Shown: positions 10,090 through 22,700 of the stretch, in pieces
Position numbering within the stretch: the stretch's first letter is position 1
Layout of the letters: every line of letters begins with the position of its first letter
Assembly: GCA_024752435.1 (NCBI GenBank)
Contig: CP103029.1
Coordinates: forward strand, 496,001 to 560,000
Reading direction: 5' to 3'
Source: Allantophomopsis cytisporea
Taxonomy: Eukaryota > Ascomycota > Leotiomycetes > Phacidiales > Phacidiaceae
DNA length: 64,000 bases
Notes under the pieces: model-generated
Told to the model about the DNA's origin: nothing
The model's input: only the letters and a program-made list of their open reading frames with translations
The model's database searches: none
Made by a program: the position numbers and the translations under genes

Positions 10090-13000
10090 TTAAAAGCTAG
10101 CGACAGCAATGGCGATAGCCTGAGTGTCCGAGTGGGAGATAGAACACTCGATGGACTTGATACCAGCGGCCTTAGCAGCCTCAGCAGCGTCGCCGTGGAG
10201 CTATTGTGGAGTCAGTTTATATTCATTGCATCAAGCATAAGAACAATTGAGGGAGCAACTTACAGTGACGATAGGGGCACCCTTGTCGTTGTTGGTGATT
10301 TCGATGTCCTTCAATGGAGCACCAGCACCCTTGGAAGAGACGCCAAGAGACTTGAAGACAGCCTCCTTAGCTGACCATCTGCCAGCGAAAGAAGCCTGAG
10401 GAGAGCCGGCCTTGCGGCAGTAGCTCTGCTCAGCCTCAGTGAAGTTACGATCAAGGAAGGTGTCGTTCTCGATGTTGATGGCGGAGATGTCTTCAACATC
10501 GACTCCGACCTTAGTGTTGGCTCCGTCAGCACCCTTGGCGAGGGCCTCAACCATTTGCTTGGTGCTCTCAGCCTTCTCCTTATTCGCAATGGTCTTGGCG
10601 AAGTTGGGAGCGTAGGTGAGCTCAGCGGTCTTCTTGTTGGTGCTGACACGAGCAGTTGGGTTGAGGAAGACGGATTGTCGCTGGTCATCGGTGTATGGGG
10701 AGTGAGTCTTGGCAACAAAGAGCGTGTTGTTGATGAGACCGTTGTGGAAGTATCTGTAAGCCTTCTTCTGTCTGGCCTCGACCTTGGCGCTGTAGGCGCT
10801 ATAGGTGGCCTCATCAAGAGTGGCGAAAAGGTACTTTGGATGAATACCAATGGCCTGGGCACCCTTCTGACCGAAACCGAAAGAGGTGACGGAGAAGGCC
10901 TTGACACCATCGGTTTGGATAGACTTGGATGGGTAGAGAATGTAGTCGTACTGCTCCATGACCTGATCAACGTTGTCGGCGTTGCGGTTACCTGGGACGA
11001 GACCAGAGTTAAGGACCTGAAGACAGCCGTTGAACATCCAGGCTCCAGCAGCTCCCTTGGGGTGACCAGTAAGGTACTTCTGGAAGATACCCATAACAGC
11101 GTTACCCTTCTTGCGACCCAAGTGAGCCAATTGTGAGCAAATGACAGAAGACTCGTTCTTATCGTTGGCAACAGTGGAGGTACCGTGGAAAGAAGCGACA
11201 TCGAGATCGTCAATGGTAAGACCCCAGGTGGCAAGGGCACCACGGAGAGGAGCGATAGTTGGATCTTGCTTCCAGAAGTTGTTACCAAGGCTGTAGAGGA
11301 CATCACGCTCTTGTCTGGCAGCCTCCTTCTCGATGTGAAGGGCACGATCAGCAGCGTACTCAGACTCGTTGAAGTCACCGCCCTGGGACTTCATAGCAGC
11401 AACCTCCTCGTGAAGGTACTCCAACTCAGACTCCTGCCATTGCTTGATCTGCTTCTTGCGAAGCTCGATCTGGCGTCTACGGTACTTGATGTCAAGCAGA
11501 GGAGATGGGAACTTGCCAGGGTTCTCACGAGCAGTAGTGAGAACACCCTGTCCTGGTGCTGGAACGGAACGGCCAATCTGGTCAGTAGCAGTAGTGGTCA
11601 AACCAAGAATACCGTAGATTGGAACACCCATATCAAGAGCAAGCCTGGCAGTCATGATGACTTGGATACCGCAACCCTGAGATTCCATGAAACCATTTCT
11701 GGTAGTGGTGGTTGGACGAGACATCTCCTTTGGTGTACGGCCGTGAGCGAACTCATCAACAGCGTTGCTGGTAGCCTTCATGTTTGCGAATTCGTAAGAG
11801 CCCTCCTCCTGGAAGTCATCGAAACCACCGACGAAGCAGACACGAGCCTTACCCTCAACGATGGTCTCGTAACCAATATCAACGGACTCGACAGAAGTAG
11901 CACAAGCACCAACTGGGGTCTTGATTGGACCAGTGGAAGAGATCAACAACATGTTAACCCAAGCACTCATGGTGTTGATGAAAGACTCCTGCAAGATATC
12001 CTTCTGAAGTGGCTTGTCCAGGTAGCGGTCCTTGTACATACCTCTCAAGGCAGTGGTACCTCCAATACCGGAACCAATACAGTTACCGACCTCAGAGATG
12101 TGAACATACTTGTAGAACTCATATGGATCAGTAATACCAGATGACAAGAGAGACTCGACGGTGCAGACAAGGACGAACAAGGTAACTGGGTCGACCTGGG
12201 AGATGATGTCGTCTGGAATACCGTACTTCTTAGCATCCCAACCAGTGGGGATCTGACCGGCAACAAGACGATCAAACTTGAGAGCCTTTGGAATGAGAAG
12301 AGTAGCACCCTTCTTCATGCGAACAATGTACTCGCCAGAGTCTGGAATCTCGAAGATCTCAACCTTGTCACCGTGCTCACGAGCGAACTCCTCAGCAGTC
12401 TCCTTAGAGGTCTCGAAAGGCTCGAGGTCCTCCTGGATGACGACTTCCTGGAGAAGTTGCTTCTTGTTGGGGTCGTAACCCTTGAAGAGCTCAGGCTCGA
12501 TAAGACGGATACCAGAGTGTTCCAAGATGTACTTCTCGTACTTAGGCTTGATGTCCTTGTCATCGACTGGCTCGCCAGTCTTAGCATCAACCCAACCAGC
12601 GTACTGCTGGCCCTTGATTGGACCGTTGTGGTTCTTGATGAGACCCATGATCCAGGCCATCTCAACACAACCCTCAAGAGAGAACTTGCCGTAGGCCTCC
12701 ATCTCCCAACGGGTACGGGAGTTACCCCATGGACCAACTTCAGCGAATCCAGTAACGACGACAACCTTCTCAAGGTCAACCATGCCCTTGAGGTTCTCGT
12801 TGAGTGGCTCAACCTCCGTCTTCCAGTCTGGAAGATTTGGGAAATCGAACTTGATGTTGGCACGTGGCTCAATGTTGACCTTCTTATAGAGAGCCTCACT
12901 GTCCTCACCGTTGACAATCTTGTTCTCAATAGCAGTCTCCTTGGTGACGGCTTGGCGAACCTCGCTGGTCTCCATGATGTCCTTGCGGAGCTTGGTCATT

Positions 13001-15796
13001 GTGTCCTTGAGATCTGGGATGAATTGAAGACCACCGTTAAGATCAGCAAAGACTGGCTCGTTCTGGCAAAGGTCAACGATAGTTGGACCCATAAGACCGA
13101 GCAAGTTGAAAGCCATCTCCTGTTGGGAGAAGGTACGGACACCGTAAGCCTCAACACCCTCAGCAACGATGTTGTTACCAGACATGAGACCAGTTCCACG
13201 AGTCCAACCAATGACAGCTCCACAGATGGTCAGGAAGTTACCCCAGCTCTCGGAGTGCCATCTGTTGAAGAGAGTCTCAAGAGCCAACTTGGACTCGGAG
13301 TAGAGACCATCGTTACCGAAAGTACCGTGGTTTGGAGACAACGGCAGGACGACCATTGCTGGGCGAGTCTCGTAACCTCTCTCAGCCTTCTGGCTCTTGA
13401 TTGAACCAAGGAGACGGAGCAAGTTGGTCAACATGATTCTGTGAGCGAGCTCCGATTTGGAGTCAATGCTATCAATCTCACGGCCGTTCTCTGGAATGGC
13501 AGCGAAAGGAATGACGTAGTCAAGATCCCATCCAAGACCCTTCTTTGGATCGTAGATGTACTCAATAAGAGCCTCAACATCCTGCTTGCTACCCTGGTTG
13601 AAAGGCACAACAATGAGTTGAGAGCCTCTGGAACCGTAACGGGCGTACATAGCCTGGTAGTACTCGGTGACCTCTCTGGAGAAACGACTGGTAGTGACGA
13701 CAACCTTGGCACCACCAGAGATAAGACCCTGAAGAACCTCAGCACCGATAGAACCAGCACCCGCACCGGTCATCAAAGCGTTCTTGCCCTGGAAGGAAAC
13801 ACCGGACTTGGCAGCGTTCTCAAGACCCTCGAGGTAAAGACCTGTAAGCTTCTTGCTGTACTCCCATCCGTGCTCATCCTTTCTCTTCAAGTGCAAGAAT
13901 GGAATGGTCTCGACCTTTCCTGGCTTAGCATGGCCGTTAGCCTGGCGAGCACCATTCTTCAATGGTTTCTTGCTATTGCCGTTCTCCTTTGGCATAATCT
14001 GACCCTCGCTCATAGCAAGGGATCGAATGACATCAGCGTAAAGGGTCTTGATCTGCAATTGAGAGGACTTAGAAAGCTTGTGTTGTTGGCGGATAAGCTT
14101 GTAAATTCTGCTCAAATCGTTCTGAACCTTGGTGCGGTTTCCGTACTCGGAAAGCTTACCACCATCAGCCATCTCACGAACGTAGTGTTCAAGCTTGCGA
14201 ACACTGGCTCTTGGAATTTCCTCGTAGTTCAAGTTGCCTCGTGCATCAATAGTGGTGTGTGGTGCAGTTGGTACAGCAACATCCTTGTAAACAGGTGCTT
14301 CACCTAGAACGTCCTTGCAGTTCTCAATAAGCTGCTGACCGAGCTCCTTAGCAAGTTGGTAAGTCTCGCCACGCTCAGTTGGGCAGTTATCAATGTGGTA
14401 CTGCATGAAATCGAGGAGAAGCGGGTTTGATCGGTTCATGATGCGGATACACTGGCTAACGATTTCGCGATCAACAGCCTTCAGGCGTCCAAAAACAATA
14501 TCGTAGAACATGGTAAGAGCATCCTGGCGTGCCCAGTTCCACGAGGAATCGTAAACTCTGGCCTTGAGGCTGGTGAAGACTGGCTCAATACCAGCAGCAT
14601 AGAATTCACCATGCTCAACGTTCCAAAGATCCAATTGCGCTTGGAGAGCACTAGCAGATTCCTGAGCGCCAATGAAAGCCTTGTCTCCTGCGCGAAGATC
14701 CATCTTGAGATATCTGGCGAAAAGCTCGAGTTGTTGCTTGAAAAGAGCGCGCTGATCCTTGGTGAGCGCATCAATTGCTGCAGGATCCATCATCATTCCA
14801 CCACCGCCACCACCAGCAGCATCAGCAACTGGGGCCGCCAGACTAATTCCAGCACTCGCAGCGTATTTATTCGAAACATCATCAAGGAAGGCCTTGGCAT
14901 CTGCCTCTGCTCCCAAACGAGCTGCTGGCTCCATAGTCAATGCCAAGAGAAGAACACCATCTTGCCTTCCAGAGGCAAGACCCCATCTCGTCTCAAGGTA
15001 CTTTCGCGCAGCAGTAATATTGAAGCCACCAGGCATTTTCGAGGAGATCAATCTCGCAATGAGGGAAGAAGACTGTTTTCCAAGTTGGCCATTGAAGGTA
15101 GCCTGCATAGAAGCTCCTAATTCGTCCAAAGGTGTATCTTCTGGCTTCTCTGGAGTAGAACCAAATTCCTTTCCAAGATCACCAAGAATTTCGTTTTGAA
15201 GGGTAGATTTACCTGTTGCGTTACAAATCAGCTACAATCCACGATAAAATTCGAGTTTCATCAAAGTGGTACTTACCGCCAACAAGATCCTTAATTGCCT
15301 TGGTCAAAGGAATGTCCATGAGAGGCTTCTTGAGCTTCTGAGCAATCAAAGCCCTAACAATGTCCACTGCACCGACTGGAGCATCTGGAACTGAAGCTGC
15401 TGGACCGGCACTTGGGGCTGGGGCGGCTACAGCTACTGGAGCTGCTCCTGCGGCTGGCGCAGCAGCTGGGGCAGAAGAGCTGCTTGGCGCAGCTGGTTCT
15501 GGCTCATCCTCGACTGGATCAACATCGTAGTAGATCTCTTTGGCGTCCTTGTTGTAGCAAAGAATTTGACGTTGTACCGATTTCGCGGCATCGTAGGCTT
15601 CATACTTGGATGCAAGTGTCCGCTTGGCCATTACACCAAGGGTATCCGCAGGACCGATTTCAACGATTCTTTCAGTTGTCTTCTCTGCGAGAATGACATC
15701 TTGCGTCTCAATCCATCTGACGGGCGAGGCGAATTGGTATGCGAGAAGCTCCACAAGGAGCGTGTGAGCGAGTTCTTGTTCGACCTCTGGACGCAT
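10090..15796 (-). CDS. FAS2: Fatty acid synthase subunit alpha (ACP, ketoreductase, ketoacyl synthase, phosphopantetheinyl transferase)
   Basis: Three exons: 15796-15277, 15212-10264 and 10200-10090, giving 1859 residues. The 64- and 63-nt introns have GTAAGT donors. Domain order is the fungal type I alpha chain: N-terminal part of the malonyl/palmitoyl transferase (about 1-95), an Ala/Pro linker, the acyl carrier protein with phosphopantetheine site KSTLQNEI (Ser176), the NADPH ketoreductase (TGAGAGSIG near 655; Tyr in GLYSESKLAL), the ketoacyl synthase (Cys1277 in VGACATSVES, His in FHGTSTVAND and TGHPKGAAGA), and the C-terminal phosphopantetheinyl transferase (GVDVEDI near 1742, WSAKEAVFKS). 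With six beta chains it forms the 2.6-MDa cytosolic alpha6-beta6 barrel making palmitoyl/stearoyl-CoA from acetyl-CoA, malonyl-CoA and NADPH. The first intron lies two codons before the carrier serine. The gene is divergent from FAS1. Confidence 0.98.
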
Positions 15797-16416
15797 GATG
15801 ACCGTTTTTTTTGGGTGGTATTTGCGTTTTCTGAGAGGCGAGATTCGAATTAAGGCGCAATTTTGGGAGATGACAAGCTCAAAACGCAATCAAACGCTCA
15901 AGCTGTATCTGGGTATCGAAAGGTTGGTGAGGTGATAAAATGCGGTGATTTTCACGCTGCTCTTTGAGAAAAGTGGTGGGGGGGAGTGAGGGAAGAGAGA
16001 GAGCGCGGTGTTGCAAAAGAACCCAGATTATGCTCCCAGCGAAAAACTGTAGTAATGCAAGGCAGATGTTGTCCGGTTGCTTAAGTACAGTACTAACTCG
16101 TAAGAAGTACGACAACACAAACGCAACGAAAATATTATTGTATCAAAGGAATCACACTCCAAATGTCTTCTTGGGAGAGTGATCAATTGTAACTGGAGAT
16201 GGAAGTGGAACGGGGGGGGGATTTGATTGAGTTGAGAGAGGGGAAGAGAGGTAGGTAGAGGTAGAGGTAGAGTGAGAGTGAGAGTAGTAGAGCTTTAGAT
16301 GATGGGGAGAATGGACAGAGGGGACTCTTTTTTCAGGACAGTATGCGTATTGATGTGGAGAGTTACTCTACACAATTGCTAGGACAGACAGATGTGCTCA
16401 AAGATCCATTGGCGCG

Positions 16417-16450
16417 TTTTGGATTTTGGATTTTGGATTTTGGATTTTGG
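16417..16450. repeat. Tandem heptamer GGATTTT x4
   Basis: Four perfect consecutive copies (16421, 16428, 16435, 16442), flanked by partial units, inside the FAS2-FAS1 spacer. Confidence 0.9.
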
Positions 16451-17529
16451 TTCACCTGTTCTGATGTGTTGGTGGATCTTCAAAAAGTTGCTGAGTTGCC
16501 GAACAGCTCTCTGTTGAGCTACGCCAGCTGCGCTATTCCTGTTTAGTGTGGCTAGATGGACTAGGATGAGTCCCGGACTCCCCAGCATTACCAGGGCAGA
16601 CCAGACTTTCTCTGAGGTGTGAGGGAGTGAGTGGGCGAGTGAGCGAGTGAGATCCAGGTGTGAGGTTGTCCTGAGAGTGTGTCTATTATGTGTGCCTCAT
16701 AATAACAAGAATAAAGAAGAGCTTCACATACTTGGGCATAAAATACAAATTGTTTTATCATCATCACTTGCGCGGTACACCAACACCGTCATCATTCATC
16801 CTGGCAATATTGATACCATTCCAATATCTCAGAGACACACATCCACAGTAGGATTGCTTACATGTACTCACTTATCTATCTATCGATCGAATTCGCCCTT
16901 TGAGGCTACTGATGTCTTATCTTTTCTTTCCTGACTGTGCAGCTATTCACAATCATACCGTGACTTGTGTACCCTGTGTGGTAGTAATGTATACACTTGC
17001 TCACCTCAGAATGACAAAGACCGTTGAACCCTTCCATCTCGACAGCTCGCCCCCAATGAATAGCCCCGGCACTAGGAACTTACTCATTTTTGTAGTACTG
17101 ACTGTGCACATATGTACTGTATGTCAGGTATGTACTGACTGTACCATGTATTATCCAAATGGGCCGCCTGAGGGTTTCGTGATCTTAGCATTATTGCCCC
17201 AGACTGTTTTGTTGATTGCCCTAGAGCAAAGTCTCCATAGGCCCATGTAATCTCTACCCGGCATCTTGCCATCATCATCGTCCCATTTCTCATTCGCCCT
17301 TTCGCCCGCTCAGCCGTAGCCGCTTCAATGCACTCCGAGCAATGATAAAATCTTTTGTACGAGGCGGCAAGAACAGGCAGTATGAGGCGGTCAATCAACT
17401 TTTTTTTTTTTCTCTCACCTCTCTCTTTCACTTCCTCGTGCACAGGGATCTCCAGAGGTCCCTGATGGTCTCACTCTCTCGCCCACAAAATAGTCAAATG
17501 ATAAATAGACGCCCAAATTGTTTGTATCT

Positions 17530-17553
17530 CACACGATCACACGATCACACGAT
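17530..17553. repeat. Tandem octamer CACACGAT x3
   Basis: Three perfect consecutive 8-mers in the FAS2-FAS1 spacer; short, no known function. Confidence 0.85.
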
Positions 17554-19146
17554 GCCCTTATTTCTTCGAGTATCTTTCGGGGTCCTTTGGCGAATGAAGC
17601 TCATAGAGATTATAAGGGCGTTGCACCGCATTATCAAAAAGTTAGATAAAAAGGATACATTTGTCCTCATTCTATTCGTGTCGACATATCTCTCGTGAGA
17701 AAGCGGATGTGTTCGGCATTGTGATGTTTGTTAGTCCACACATATTGCACGGATCTTTGAGTGTATCTTGGTGGTGAAGTCTATTATTGACCGGGAATGA
17801 TACGGAGTATTGTGTATGGAGGATCTTTTGGCTGGAGATGTCGCCGCCGCTCCTTCATTACCTGATCTGTGTTGACGCGCTCTCTGACGAAGCACCGTTG
17901 TCCATCAGTGGCAGGGAGCCATGCAAGGCTACGTAGGTCGAGGAGATCCTGCAGGAGTTACCGTAGGATGCTGGGTACGAAAGGCGACAGTTCAGCGAAC
18001 AACAACGTGGGTGCAATGATGGTGTTGTGTGCCGGGCAATGTGTTGGAGTTGGACGGACGTCAGACAATTCAACAGTTCTGCATCCAAGCACGCTTTCAG
18101 TAATGTGCATGTCTTGGGAGGCTGTTCAGGACACTGTGTATATTATTCGTGATGATAATTAATCGGATAATTCGTCGCTCGTTGTCAGACGCGTACCTTA
18201 ATTTGGGGCGATGAATGGTAGTCATTAGCAGTTCAACACTTCTTACCAATCAACGCTCAGTAATCGCAAAGCTAGAGTGAGGAATGGGATTGGAGGGAAG
18301 CAGAGTCTCGACTTGCGTTACCTGGTGGTACATCCTCACGATACTGTATTTGGCTCGTAGTAAACATGATGAAGGATAGGACATCCTGACTACTCGTACG
18401 CTTACGGTAGCTGTATGCAGTAAACGAGTATTACTAGAGTAGTTCATCAGTTCCTGGATCTCAATATCAATAATGATACTCGGAGTTATTCTTGTGTGGT
18501 CGATGATGGTGGGTGATCTTTTCCGCGAGAAGGATGTATGTACGTACATCCATACAGTACATCACAGACCTCACTGATCTGGTTACATTCGACTACATTC
18601 GAGTCTACTGATCCAAGTGAGGTTCATGTTCGAATATCCTGCGAAAGAGTCGTCATTGTTAGCAGAGATGAAAGAATTTAATATGTACCTGCCTTGTAGA
18701 CACAAGATACATATGATATTACGATTACACGACTTTTTCCAACATCCTTCGGTGTGTTCTCCGTGACATTATCGACTCCACACATCCAGAGAACTTGCAT
18801 GTACATACATACGCTGTATAGGTACAGATACTAAGATTTGATGTTTTTCGTGATAGCTCTTCTAATCGACGTTTGACATGCATCAATGCAAGGCTGGAGA
18901 GGTTGGGGGCGTAGTTCTAGTAGTACATCGCTGTGCTTTATGCATAGTTTCGTCCTGTAGCTTGCATCCTGATCGCCTGCTCTTCAATCCCAACGTAAAC
19001 GCCTTCCCCCAACTAGCGTCAAGTTCAGGTGGGTGTCGGGTGGGCGTTTGGTGGGTGTTTGGCGACCAACTCAACCATTAGCTTCCTACGCTTTTCCTAC
19101 CCGAAAGTCTTTGGGGGACAGAAGTCGAGCCAGCTGCGTAAGAGCC

Positions 19147-19198
19147 AGAGAGAGAGAGACGGAGAGACGGAGAGACAGAGAGACGGACAGACAGAAAG
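19147..19198. repeat. Purine-rich GAGACGGA array
   Basis: An imperfect array of GAGA, GAGACGGA and GAGACAGA units, all purine except for scattered C, about 590 bp upstream of the FAS1 ATG. GA-rich tracts near fungal promoters often exclude nucleosomes; that role here is inference. Confidence 0.8.
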
Positions 19199-19782
19199 AT
19201 TGAATAAGGGCCCTTGAGTCGAGTAGTAAAGGAAAAAGAAGGTCTTGTTGTCCATACACACTCTACTCTCTTCTAAGCCCCCCCCAGGAACAAAAAAGAG
19301 GCAGCTTGCCAATTGAATCTATCCACAAATCACTCCCCCCACCACTCTCTCACTCACACACACACTCACACTCTCACACAACACATAACTCACGGACTCA
19401 AACATCTCACGATCCTCTCTTACTCTCTTCACAATCTTCCTCCCATAAACCCCACTGCTATACTACCCTCTCTCCCATAATACAATAGCATACGGATCCG
19501 TTAGATTGTGAATTTAATAATCACTGCTGCCCCTCTCGCGTCCGCGTCTCTTTAACACTTTTTTTTTTTGAGAGCTCCGAATTAGAGCTTTGCAGCATTT
19601 GCATCCTACGAATCTCCGAGATTCCTACTCTTCATTGAGAACCAGGAATCGCACAATCACAAGGTCAGTCCAGAGAGAGCCAGAGCCTGGATATCAGTCT
19701 ATGTGCTTTCGTTATAATTGAGTTCTCTGACTGACTAGTCGACACAGCAGGCGCTTCTATATTTCTCACAAAAATCGCCATA

Positions 19783-22700
19783 ATGTACGGATCAGGAACT
19801 GGTCCACAGACGGGCGTGTCCACCCCAAGATCCTCTTCTTCTCTCCGACCTCTCGTACTCACACATGGCTCTCTTGAGCATTCTTTCTTGGTTCCAACCA
19901 ACTTGCATTTCCACGCCACACAAATAAAGGATCAATTCCTCGCTTCTCTCCCAGAATCTACAGACGAATTGGCCCTGGATGAAGAGCCATCGTCCAACGC
20001 CGAGTTGGTTGCCCGCTACCTCGGTTTCGTAGCTGCTGCAGTTGAAGACGGCGATGATGAGGGAACCGGATTATACGATGAAGTTCTTAAACTTGTCTTG
20101 AATGAATTCGAGCGCGCTTTCCTTAGAGGAAATGAGGTCCATGCATTGGTCGCTAGTCTGCCAGGAATTGAGTCCAAGAGACTCGAGGTGCTTCGAAGCT
20201 ACTATGCTGCCAGAGCAGCAAGCAGCAGACCTATTAGACCACACGAGTCTGCCTTGTTCAGAGCTGCTGATGAAGGAAAGGCAAAGGTGTACACTGTTTT
20301 CGGTGGACAGGGTAACATCGAGGAATACTTTGATGAGCTCCGACAAATTTATAAGACATACCCATCTTTCATTGAGGACTTGATCACAGAATCCGCAGAG
20401 TTGCTTCAGACCCTCTCCAGAGATCCAAGGGCTGAGAAGCTCTACTCTAAGGGTCTGGATGTTTTGGCTTGGTTGTCAAATGCAGATGCGACCCCAGATC
20501 TTGATTACATGGTTTCTGCGCCTGTCAGTTTCCCATTAATCGGTCTTGTTCAGCTCGCGCATTACTCAGTAACTTGTAAAGTGCTCGGTCTTACACCAGG
20601 CCAATTCAGAGAGCGCCTTGCCGGAACCACTGGTCACTCCCAGGGTGTTGTCATGGCCGCAGCAATTGCTGCTGCTGACAGCTGGGAGTCATTCGATAAG
20701 ATTGTTAACTCCTCCCTTACAGTCCTCTTCTGGATCGGTGCCCGCAGTCAGCAGACCTATCCAAGAACCTCTTTGGCTCCAAACATTCTGCAGGACTCCC
20801 TCGACAATGGTGAGGGTGTTCCCACCCCCATGTTGAGCATTCGCGACTTGTCTAGAGCCCAAGTCCAGGAACACATCGATGCGACCAACCAATACTTGCC
20901 AGAGGATCGCCACATTGCTATTTCGTTGACAAACAGCGCTCGCAACCTTGTGGTGGCTGGTCCACCAATCTCGCTGTACGGTCTTAATTTGCAGCTTCGA
21001 AAAGTCAAGGCGCCAACCGGTCTCGACCAGACTCGCATCCCATTCACTGAGCGAAAAGTGCGATTCTCCAACCGTTTCCTCCCAATCACCTCGCCATTCC
21101 ATAGCAAATATCTCACCGAAGCTACAAAGCACATCGATGAGGACGTCAAGGATATTTCCATCTCCAGCAAGGATTTGGGTCTTCCAGTTTACGATACCAA
21201 CACCGGCAAGGATATCAGAGAGTCTGTAGATGGAAACATTGTGCCAACTCTTGTCCGCCTCATCACCCAGGAGCCTGTCAACTGGGAGATTGCGACCGTT
21301 TTCCCACAAGCAACACACATTGTTGATTTCGGCCCAGGTGGTGTTTCCGGTCTTGGTGTTTTGACCAGCAGAAACAAGGATGGAACTGGTGTACGTGTCA
21401 TTTTGGGCGGAGCTGTTGAAGGTACCGTGCCAGAAGTTGGCTACAAGCCAGAGCTTTTCGATCGCGATGAGGAGCATGCTGTCAAGTATGCCGTCGATTG
21501 GGTTAAGGAGCACGGTCCACGCTTGGTGAGGAACTCTGCTGGCCAGACATTCGTCGACACCAAGATGAGCAGAATTTTGGGTGTCCCACCAGTCATGGTT
21601 GCTGGTATGACTCCTTGCACTGTTCCATGGGATTTTGTCGCCGCAACAATGAATGCTGGTTACCAGATTGAGTTGGCTGGAGGTGGATACTACAATGCCA
21701 AGACCATGACCGAGGCATTGACCAAGATTGAGAATGCTATTCCTGCTGGACGTGGTATCACCATCAACTTGATCTACGTTAACCCACGTGCCATGCAATG
21801 GCAGATTCCTTTGATCGGACAACTTCGAAGCGAGGGTGTACCAATTGAGGGTCTTACCATTGGTGCTGGTGTTCCTTCCATTGAGGTTGCACAGGAGTAC
21901 ATTGAGACTCTTGGTCTCAAGCACATTTCCTTCAAGCCAGGATCTATGGAGGCCATTCAGGCAGTCATCAACATTGCAAAGGCCAATCCGCTCTTCCCAG
22001 TTATCCTTCAATGGACCGGTGGACGTGGTGGTGGACATCACTCTTTCGAGGATTTCCATCAGCCAATTCTTCAGATGTACGGCCGCATCCGCCGCAGTGA
22101 GAACATTATTCTTGTTGCTGGTTCTGGTTTCGGTGGAGCTGATGATACTTACCCATACATCACCGGTGAATGGTCTGCTAAGTATGGCTACCCACCAATG
22201 CCATTTGATGGATGCTTGTTCGGCTCTCGCATGATGACCGCCAAGGAAGCCCACACCAGTAAGAACGCGAAGAAGGCCATTACTGAGGCAGAAGGTCTTG
22301 ATGACAGTCACTGGGAGAAGACGTACAAGGGTCCAGCTGGTGGAGTCATCACTGTTCGCTCTGAGATGGGTGAGCCAATTCACAAACTTGCCACTCGTGG
22401 TGTCAAGTTCTGGGCCGAGATGGATCAGAAGATCTTCAGCTTGCCAAAGGAGAAGCGCGTTCCAGAGCTCAAGAAGAACCGTGATTACATTATCAAGAAG
22501 CTCAACGATGACTTCCAGAAGGTTTGGTTCGGTCGCAACAAGGCTGGAGAGACTTGTGATCTCGAGGACATGACTTATGGTGAGGTTGTTCATCGTCTTG
22601 TCGACCTCTTGTACGTCAAGCACGAGTCTCGCTGGATTGATAAGTCTTACGTCAAGCTTACTGGAGACTTCATTCGTCGTGTTGAAGAGCGCTTCACCCC

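Larger units (their letters stand above)
15797..19782. promoter_or_regulatory. 4-kb divergent regulatory spacer between FAS2 and FAS1
   Basis: The start codons of FAS2 (15796, leftward) and FAS1 (19783, rightward) face away from each other across 3,986 bp. No ORF here resembles a protein. The stretch holds G-rich runs (around 15977-15983 and 16213-16220), GA-rich purine tracts near 16240-16290, four tandem GGATTTT units (16421-16448), three CACACGAT units (17530-17553), a GAGACGGA-type array (19147-19198), a T-run (17400-17411) and a C/CA-rich tract at 19327-19390 that probably belongs to the FAS1 leader. Shared control of the two stoichiometric subunits is the expected role; which tracts matter is not shown by the sequence. 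Confidence 0.6.

Noticed and set aside
10555..14307. Long plus-strand open frames (e.g. 11185-12144, 12373-13404, 13441-14307)
   Set aside because: Antisense shadows of FAS2 caused by its codon bias; no domain motifs and no splice logic.
16417..19198. Short tandem repeats as a possible CRISPR array or transposon
   Set aside because: Units are 7-8 bp with no spacers, and the organism is a eukaryote; no terminal inverted repeats or transposase motif were seen.
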